Assembly (NCBI GenBank): GCA_039798745.1
Contig: JBDKFK010000041.1
Location: 1-10,610, forward strand
Direction of reading: 5' to 3'
Source: JBDKFK01 sp039798745
GTDB lineage: Bacteria > Patescibacteriota > Microgenomatia > UBA1406 > GWC2-37-13
DNA: 10,610 bases
Both the position numbers and the translations under genes were made by a program. A model generated the notes under the pieces. The model worked only from the letters and a program-made list of their open reading frames with translations, was not told where the DNA came from and did not search any database. Shown piece by piece: positions 6,059 through 10,610 of the stretch; positions within the stretch are counted from its first letter, which is position 1; every line of letters begins with the position of its first letter.

Positions 6059-6796
6059 ATGAACTTTCATAGCGATGATTTTGGATACAATGAGGCGAAT
6101 GATCTGGAGTTACTCAAACTTCTTGAGTCGGACAAACTGCAAAGCGTTTCTGTACTGGCAACCATGGTGAAATCCAGTAGTCTGAAAGAGCTCAAGAACC
6201 TCCACAAGACAAAAAAATTCCGTATCGGTCTTCACTTCAATATTATTGAAGGAAAAAGCCTGAGCCCTCCAGAACTCATTCCCAGTCTGGTATCTCATAA
6301 AGGGACCTTCTTTCCTCTCTACCATCTCTTTTTCAATATATTAAGCGGCAGATTGGAACCCACCGATGTTGCGACCGAGCTGGAGCGGCAGCTAACCTAC
6401 CTTAAAGAATATGATTTGCCCGTATCTCTGATCGACTCCCATCAGCACACGCACGCACTGTCCCCTGTCGCCGAAGTAGTTATGAAGATGGCAGAAAAGC
6501 ATGAACTACATGATATCCGGCCTTACCAACATATAAAAACACATTCCATGACAGCCGCGGTAAAATATACGGTTCTTAAATCGATGGCTTCGTTATCGCA
6601 TCTGGCAACATATGATCGGTTTTCGTTACCCGCCTCCTGGACCTCCGAGTCTATGCAGGAGTATTCATTTATGAGTTGGGAAAGCTCATCATTTGATATC
6701 ATAAATAAAGGCAGCAAAAATATATGGTATGTTGTGCATCCCGGATTAGGGTATGATACTAATAAAACGTATGAAAGTTACTTTGCGTCCGGATAA
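6059..6796 (+). CDS. YdjC/ChbG-family carbohydrate deacetylase
   Basis: This 245-residue protein has the YdjC signature: HSDDFG at the very N terminus (4-9), GLHFN (57-61), DSHQHTH (126-132) and VVHPG (225-229). By comparison with the family, Asp7, His59 and His128 would bind the metal ion, and Asp6 and His227 would sit in the active site. Known members remove acetyl groups from N-acetylated sugars: ChbG acts on chitooligosaccharides and NaxD on undecaprenyl-phosphate GalNAc. The gene begins 3 nt after the GT2 stop and has no Shine-Dalgarno, so translation is probably coupled. The pairing favours deacetylation of the lipid-linked sugar made by the GT2. The protein ends soon after VHPG (SYFASG), so the usual C-terminal helix appears short. 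The other frames downstream do not continue the family, so I see no simple frameshift. Confidence 0.85.
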   Translation: MNFHSDDFGYNEANDLELLKLLESDKLQSVSVLATMVKSSSLKELKNLHKTKKFRIGLHFNIIEGKSLSPPELIPSLVSHKGTFFPLYHLFFNILSGRLEPTDVATELERQLTYLKEYDLPVSLIDSHQHTHALSPVAEVVMKMAEKHELHDIRPYQHIKTHSMTAAVKYTVLKSMASLSHLATYDRFSLPASWTSESMQEYSFMSWESSSFDIINKGSKNIWYVVHPGLGYDTNKTYESYFASG

Positions 6797-6835
6797 TTAC
6801 TGTGTTTATTGTGGCCTTTCATTCCCGTATAAATT

Positions 6836-6844
6836 TGATATAAT
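6836..6844 (+). promoter_or_regulatory. Extended -10 promoter of the ATPase gene
   Basis: TGATATAAT is a perfect extended -10 (TGn plus TATAAT at 6839-6844), ending 12 nt before the ATG at 6857. The transcript would start near 6851 with a leader of about six bases. The -35 region (about 6816-6821, CTTTCA) is poor, as is allowed for extended -10 promoters. No terminator is visible in the 48 nt between the deacetylase stop and this box, so read-through from the operon is also possible. Confidence 0.55.
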
Positions 6845-6856
6845 TTGAATATAAAT

Positions 6857-9529
6857 ATGCCTAGTCTTTCGTATCTGCAAATACGTAACCCGAAAGATGA
6901 CGAAACTTCTACGGAATCAGCTACACAAATTTTTTCGTCACTTTTGCCGTCACATATTCCGTTGTGGAAACGCATATACATAACACCCAAAATATATTCT
7001 TTCGAGATATATTATCTCTCTCAGATGCTCTATTTTTATGTCACAACCCCAACAGAGCATGAAACATTTGTACATAGTCTCATTTCGTCAGCCTATCCGG
7101 TATCCAAGATGCAAAAAACTACCGACCCCATGGACATTATGTTTAAATCCCAGTTTCTTGAAGCCGGCGAACTGGCCCTTACCTCATACTATTACTATCC
7201 GATCAAAACATACGCCGACTTTAAAATAGATCCGCTTGCTCCACTTATAGGCTTTTTAACCAAACAGGACGCTCAGGTAAAAATGATGTTCCAGATGCTG
7301 GTGACACCCGCTTCATTCCCATGGCAGACTCAGGCCCTTGGAGCAACCACCAAAACGGTTACTGATGCAATGGGAGTAAGTAAAACGACCGCAAGCGATG
7401 CCAACAAATCCCTTATCGCGAAGAAAGCCATGTTCCAGGGCGGACGCACCGTTATGAGACTGTTGGTAGGTACTTCAAATGCTGCGATACCGATTCAGTC
7501 GTATCTACAGAATCTTGCCGGTACATTCGGTAGCTTTAACTTTGCCGAAGGGAATCAGTTTAAGTTTAAAAAACCGCTATTCCGCAAGGATTTATTACTG
7601 AACAAAATAAAAGAACGCAGAATAACATACTTTGAACGCAAAAGTCAGATTCTCAATGCTCAGGAGCTGGCAACCCTCTGGCATCCGCCGGGTAAGGCAC
7701 TTGAAGGCATACGAAATATTGCCTGGGGTAAAACTCTCAAAGGAGAGCCGCCTGAAAACCTGCCGGTCGCAGACCCCACAACAACCGACGACGAAAAGAA
7801 AGACGTCAACTTTTTTGCAAAAACAGATTATAAGAACAGAGAACAGATCTTTGGTATCTCTACCCGAGACCGCGGAAAGCATATCTATGTCATGGGAAAG
7901 ACAGGCGCAGGTAAATCTACTCTTATCGCCAACATGGCCATCGATGACATCAGAAAAGACCGTGGTATTGGTATCATAGATCCACACGGAGATCTTTGTG
8001 AGACTGTCCTTGATTATATCCCCAAGCGAAGACTCAACGATGTCGTATATCTTGAACCGTTCGACACCGAACGCCCATTTTCACTAAACGTTCTGGAAAT
8101 ACATGAAAACCAACACAAACATTTAATAGCCTCCGGTATCGTCTCTATTTTCAGTAAGCTCTATGCCAATAGCTGGGGTCCACGTCTAGAGTATGTACTT
8201 CGTAACGTAGTACTCACGTTACTGGAGATTCCTGGCGCCACGCTGGTAGATGTATTGCCTCTTCTTGCTCATGAAGGATTCCGGGCAAAGATTATCCCAC
8301 GTATTCAGGATCAGGTTATCCGCGACTTCTGGATAAAAGAGTTTAACGAGATGCCTCCTAAGATGAAAGCCGAAGTGGTCTCGCCTATTCAGAACAAAGT
8401 CGGACAGTTCGTCTCAACCAAGATGATCCGGAATATAATAGGATATCCGCAGTCATCGGTAAAACTAGATGAAATAATGGATGGTAAAAAAATTCTCCTT
8501 CTGAACCTGTCACAGGGTAAGCTGGGAGAAGATAACGCCGCGTTGTTGGGTGCCATGATCATTACTCAGATTCAGCTTGCTGCCATGCGACGGGCATTTT
8601 TGAAAGAAGAAGACCGTGTTCCGTTCTTTCTCTATGTAGACGAGTTCCAAAACTTTGCGACCTCTTCGTTCCTTAAGATTTTGTCAGAAGCACGTAAGTA
8701 TCGTCTGTCGCTTACCCTGGCCAATCAGTATATTGATCAGCTGGAAGAAGAAATTCAGAGAGCCATATTCGGTAACGTAGGTACACTTATGACGTTCTTC
8801 GTTGGAGCACGAGACGCCGAAGTACTGAGTAAAGAGTTCGCGGGACTCTATACAAACAACGATCTTGTATCACTCGGCAAGCATGAGATTATCATAAAGC
8901 TATCAATCGATTTTGCTACCTCATTCCCGTTCCCGGCCAAAACATTACCTCTCCCATCATTGAAGAACAGTAATCGTGAGAAAATAGTCAGACTTTCTAA
9001 AGAAAAATATGGACGCAAAGTAAAGGAACAGGAATTGTTTGTCCAAGATCCAGCTTTGGCAGACGGCGGCGACAAACCGGCATTACCTCCGCCTCATTCA
9101 GGACAGTCTGAACAACGAGCGGCACCCAAGCTACCTGCTCCTCAGAAGAAGGTAGATACAAAGCCAAAAGAAGTAGCTCATAAAGAAGCCCCAAAACAGT
9201 CAGCTGACTCTAACTTTACACCTATTCCCCAAGCCGCACCCGCAAAAGCGGCGCAGCCTAAACCAGAAGGTCAGCCTCAGGCCACCAAACTCAACGGTCA
9301 GATTTTCCAACACCCACCCCAGGAGAAAAAATCCCCTGCTCCTCAGCAAGCCCCAAGGCCTCATAACACGGGTTCACCGGGTGGAAAACCACCACAGAAA
9401 CAGGGATATGGGAATAAGTCGTATGGGAATAAACAAGGAAGACCGGGACAGAATAGACCAGGTGGGAATAGACCACCAAGACCAAATCAGGGTCAATCCA
9501 AAGGTCCGCCACCCGCTGCTAAATCTTAA
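6857..9529 (+). CDS. VirD4/TraG-like type IV secretion or DNA-transfer ATPase
   Basis: This 890-residue protein has three parts. The N-terminal 330 residues have no clear membrane helix and include a segment of the FYVTTPTEHE...SAYP kind that I associate with CPR relatives. A RecA-like motor follows: Walker A GKTGAGKST (347-355), GIIDPHGD just after it, and Walker B LYVDE (Asp595, Glu596), then a Q-rich LANQYIDQLEEE sensor region and a GARDAEVLSKEFAG motif typical of VirD4/TraG/TraD couplers. From about 731 to the end is a disordered tail rich in Pro, Gln, Lys and Gly, with a YGNK-S-YGNK repeat. It should hydrolyse ATP to move DNA or protein through an envelope machine. Classical VirD4 has N-terminal membrane helices; their absence suggests a soluble form that docks on a partner. 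Start 6857 (ATG) is preferred to the in-frame TTG at 6845, which abuts the -10 box. There is no Shine-Dalgarno. Confidence 0.88.
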   Translation: MPSLSYLQIRNPKDDETSTESATQIFSSLLPSHIPLWKRIYITPKIYSFEIYYLSQMLYFYVTTPTEHETFVHSLISSAYPVSKMQKTTDPMDIMFKSQFLEAGELALTSYYYYPIKTYADFKIDPLAPLIGFLTKQDAQVKMMFQMLVTPASFPWQTQALGATTKTVTDAMGVSKTTASDANKSLIAKKAMFQGGRTVMRLLVGTSNAAIPIQSYLQNLAGTFGSFNFAEGNQFKFKKPLFRKDLLLNKIKERRITYFERKSQILNAQELATLWHPPGKALEGIRNIAWGKTLKGEPPENLPVADPTTTDDEKKDVNFFAKTDYKNREQIFGISTRDRGKHIYVMGKTGAGKSTLIANMAIDDIRKDRGIGIIDPHGDLCETVLDYIPKRRLNDVVYLEPFDTERPFSLNVLEIHENQHKHLIASGIVSIFSKLYANSWGPRLEYVLRNVVLTLLEIPGATLVDVLPLLAHEGFRAKIIPRIQDQVIRDFWIKEFNEMPPKMKAEVVSPIQNKVGQFVSTKMIRNIIGYPQSSVKLDEIMDGKKILLLNLSQGKLGEDNAALLGAMIITQIQLAAMRRAFLKEEDRVPFFLYVDEFQNFATSSFLKILSEARKYRLSLTLANQYIDQLEEEIQRAIFGNVGTLMTFFVGARDAEVLSKEFAGLYTNNDLVSLGKHEIIIKLSIDFATSFPFPAKTLPLPSLKNSNREKIVRLSKEKYGRKVKEQELFVQDPALADGGDKPALPPPHSGQSEQRAAPKLPAPQKKVDTKPKEVAHKEAPKQSADSNFTPIPQAAPAKAAQPKPEGQPQATKLNGQIFQHPPQEKKSPAPQQAPRPHNTGSPGGKPPQKQGYGNKSYGNKQGRPGQNRPGGNRPPRPNQGQSKGPPPAAKS

Positions 9530-9531
9530 AC

Positions 9532-9780
9532 TTACGCGTCTTTTGAGAACCTTCGTTTTATGTGATTAAGAATAAAGGTGAAGATTGCGAGGCCGATCGT
9601 GCCACTGAGTCCTGAGGTATGTTCTTCTACAAATCCTTTTACCCGGTTCATTGTATTGGCCGGAAGTTCTTTGAGTACACGCTCAAGTCTCCACAAAAAG
9701 TAACCAAGGAAAAGAAACGACACAATAAACATGAGCATGAATACGATCGCAACAAGATAAAACAATGACTGTAGATCCAT
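9532..9780 (-). CDS. Small membrane protein downstream of the YtxH gene
   Basis: This 82-residue protein has an N-terminal hydrophobic helix (about 7-29), an amphipathic charged stretch (LERVLKELPANTMNRVKGFVEE, about 32-53), a second shorter hydrophobic segment (about 58-72) and a basic end (KRRFSKDA). The topology could be one or two passes. Its ATG begins 3 nt after the stop of the YtxH gene, so the two form an operon and probably act together at the membrane. I recognise no named family. Its stop lies 2 nt from the stop of the convergent ATPase gene, with no terminator between them. Confidence 0.75.
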   Translation of the reverse strand: MDLQSLFYLVAIVFMLMFIVSFLFLGYFLWRLERVLKELPANTMNRVKGFVEEHTSGLSGTIGLAIFTFILNHIKRRFSKDA

Positions 9781-9783
9781 ATA

Positions 9784-10209
9784 TTATTTTGAACTTTTTT
9801 TAGATGGAGCCGCTTCTTCGTCGTCACTCCACTCTTCGATAAGCCGATCTTTGAGAGCGGTTAATTTTTCTCCTGATGTTTTTGCGCCATCGCTCAATCC
9901 TGAGATTACGTCAGTAACAATCTTTTTATACTTCTCAAAATCAATATCGTCAGAGATCTCATCGAGTTTTTTGATAAGATTTTTCTTCGCGTTTTTATAT
10001 AATCGTATACTTTCGTCAGACACGTCACCAAATACTTCTTTTACTCTTTCTGGAAGCTCGCCATCTTCTACTGATTTCCTTAACTGCTTTAATTTTTTTG
10101 CTAATTCCTCACGTGTTTTCTTTCCGGCCTTAGGGGCTACCAGAAGACCTGTTAATACTCCGGCGACAGCGCCAATAAACAAACCGATTCCGAACTTAGA
10201 TTTTTTCAT
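9784..10209 (-). CDS. YtxH-domain membrane-anchored protein
   Basis: This 141-residue protein begins MKKSKFGIG, then has a glycine-rich membrane helix (7-25) and APKAGKKTREEL (25-36), the standard YtxH pattern (G-rich helix followed by AP-x-x-G-x-x-T-R). The rest is highly charged and probably helical or coiled-coil (37-130), ending in a Lys/Ser tail. YtxH proteins are found in many bacteria as stress-related or envelope-associated small proteins with no settled biochemical role. The ATG at 10209 is chosen because the family motif starts right there; the frame stays open for 30 codons upstream but only through the palindromic repeat at 10237-10258. There is no Shine-Dalgarno. A TATACA at 10232-10227 (- strand) is a possible -10. 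It is the first gene of a two-gene operon. Confidence 0.85.
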   Translation of the reverse strand: MKKSKFGIGLFIGAVAGVLTGLLVAPKAGKKTREELAKKLKQLRKSVEDGELPERVKEVFGDVSDESIRLYKNAKKNLIKKLDEISDDIDFEKYKKIVTDVISGLSDGAKTSGEKLTALKDRLIEEWSDDEEAAPSKKSSK

Positions 10210-10236
10210 ACTATATAAATAAAAACTGTATAAATC

Positions 10237-10269
10237 CCCCTCCTTTACTAAGGAGGGGCCAGGGGTGGT
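10237..10269. repeat. Third copy of the palindromic intergenic repeat
   Basis: Bases 10237-10258 are identical to 4088-4109 (CCCCTCCTT, TACT, AAGGAGGGG). They are followed after three bases by GGGGTGGT (10262-10269), which also follows the first copy after its second hairpin. The copy here lacks that GCCGTCCG hairpin. It lies just upstream of the YtxH gene, so it may affect that promoter or end transcription arriving from the gene at 10430. Confidence 0.7.
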
Positions 10270-10388
10270 CCCTGCTACCACTATATCACATCCGAGCAAC
10301 CAATGTCAAAAAAATGAAGGAATAGATAAATGTGTAAGCACGGAAGTCGCAATCAGGTTAAGAACAATCAGGAGAAGCAATAAACATA

Positions 10389-10421
10389 GGAGCAGGGAAC
10401 GGCGTAACCGTTCCCTGCTCC
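10389..10421 (-). terminator. 14-bp hairpin after the right-edge gene
   Basis: GGAGCAGGGAACGG (10389-10402) pairs perfectly with CCGTTCCCTGCTCC (10408-10421) around CGTAA. On the - strand it follows the stop of the gene at 10430 by 8 nt and is followed by a fairly T-rich stretch (TATGTTTATTGCTT). It is a likely terminator for that gene. Confidence 0.65.
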
Positions 10422-10429
10422 CCTTCCAA

Positions 10430-10610
10430 CTAGGCTGCGGCGAACCGCAGTATAGTCGGGGTCGGCTGATTGTGCCTTACAGGGTAAGCCACGCGCTCAG
10501 TCGCCTCAACCGCCCGACGAATCTCGTCGGCCGAATAAGGCTCCGGAAACTCGAGCCCACCGATGATCGGCAGAAACGCGTAAGCGCTATCAAAGCCGCC
10601 CTGGTTGTAC
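10430..10610 (-). CDS. 3' end of an unrecognised GC-rich gene
   Basis: On the - strand, 59 codons are open from the window edge to a TAG at 10430-10432. The peptide reads YNQGGFDSAYAFLP, then GGLEFPEPYSADEIRRAVEA, then VAYPVRHNQPTP and ends LRFAAA. SADEIRRAVEA looks like a helix; no family is recognised. The start lies beyond the window. Codons are GC-rich, like the genes at 3..188 and 4371..5189 and unlike the YtxH operon next to it. The hairpin at 10389-10421 follows its stop at a normal terminator distance. CTGCGG/CCGCAG (10435-10450) makes a small hairpin inside its last codons. The function is unknown. Confidence 0.6.
   Translation of the reverse strand, partial: YNQGGFDSAYAFLPIIGGLEFPEPYSADEIRRAVEATERVAYPVRHNQPTPTILRFAAA

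Noticed and set aside
6780..6844. A frameshift at the end of the deacetylase gene
   Set aside because: The alternative frame reads RPDNYCVYCG..., which does not resemble the family's C terminus.
9851..10222. A 123-codon open frame on the + strand
   Set aside because: It mirrors the YtxH gene, whose family motifs are clear on the other strand.
10210..10299. N-terminal extension of the YtxH protein by 30 residues
   Set aside because: The added codons are made of the palindromic repeat, and the standard family start MKKSKFGIG is at 10209.
10300..10388. A small gene between the repeat and the right-edge terminator
   Set aside because: No start with a useful open frame is present; I see nothing in this stretch.
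1..10610. tRNA or rRNA genes
   Set aside because: No cloverleaf with a GGTTCGAATCC-like T arm and no rRNA-like segment was found.

Overview
The window looks like a fragment of a Patescibacteria (Candidate Phyla Radiation) genome or a close relative. That is an inference from four things. There is a soluble VirD4/TraG-like ATPase with the N-terminal region I associate with CPR relatives, and a very long polytopic GT-C-like protein. Several genes lack a Shine-Dalgarno and have a TATAAT box almost touching the start codon. Short palindromic repeats with CCCCTCCTT arms sit between genes. The long reading frames contain no in-frame TGA, so nothing suggests a recoded TGA.

Layout, left to right. 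3..188 (+) is the 3' end of a GC-rich gene, followed by two hairpins and an AT-rich palindrome. 416..685 (+) is a small single-pass membrane protein with a strong AGGAGGTG. 759..4067 (+) is a 1102-residue GT-C-like membrane protein with a large presumed extracytoplasmic part. 4088..4206 is a repeat unit made of two facing copies of a short element. 4371..5189 (+) is a GC-rich secreted protein built from two tandem four-cysteine domains, with its own good promoter, a strong Shine-Dalgarno and a closing hairpin. 5303..6055 and 6059..6796 (+) are a two-gene operon of a GT2 polyprenyl-phosphate-type glycosyltransferase and a YdjC/ChbG-family deacetylase. 6857..9529 (+) is the VirD4/TraG-like ATPase with a 160-residue disordered Pro/Gly/Gln/Lys tail. 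Running the other way are a YtxH-domain protein (9784..10209, -) and a small membrane protein (9532..9780, -), ending 2 nt from the ATPase gene. After another copy of the repeat comes the 3' end of a GC-rich gene (10430..10610, -).

How the genes may work together. The GT2 plus YdjC pair, with a GT-C-like protein nearby, resembles the Francisella FlmF2-NaxD-FlmK logic: load a HexNAc on a lipid phosphate, deacetylate it, then transfer it outside the membrane. Here this would serve a cell-surface glycan of unknown type. The secreted two-domain protein sits inside this neighbourhood but has different base composition and its own signals, so it looks like a separate cassette. The ATPase would power DNA or protein transfer at the envelope. 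The most novel item is the duplicated secreted cysteine domain, together with a possible divergent copy of it at the left edge of the window.
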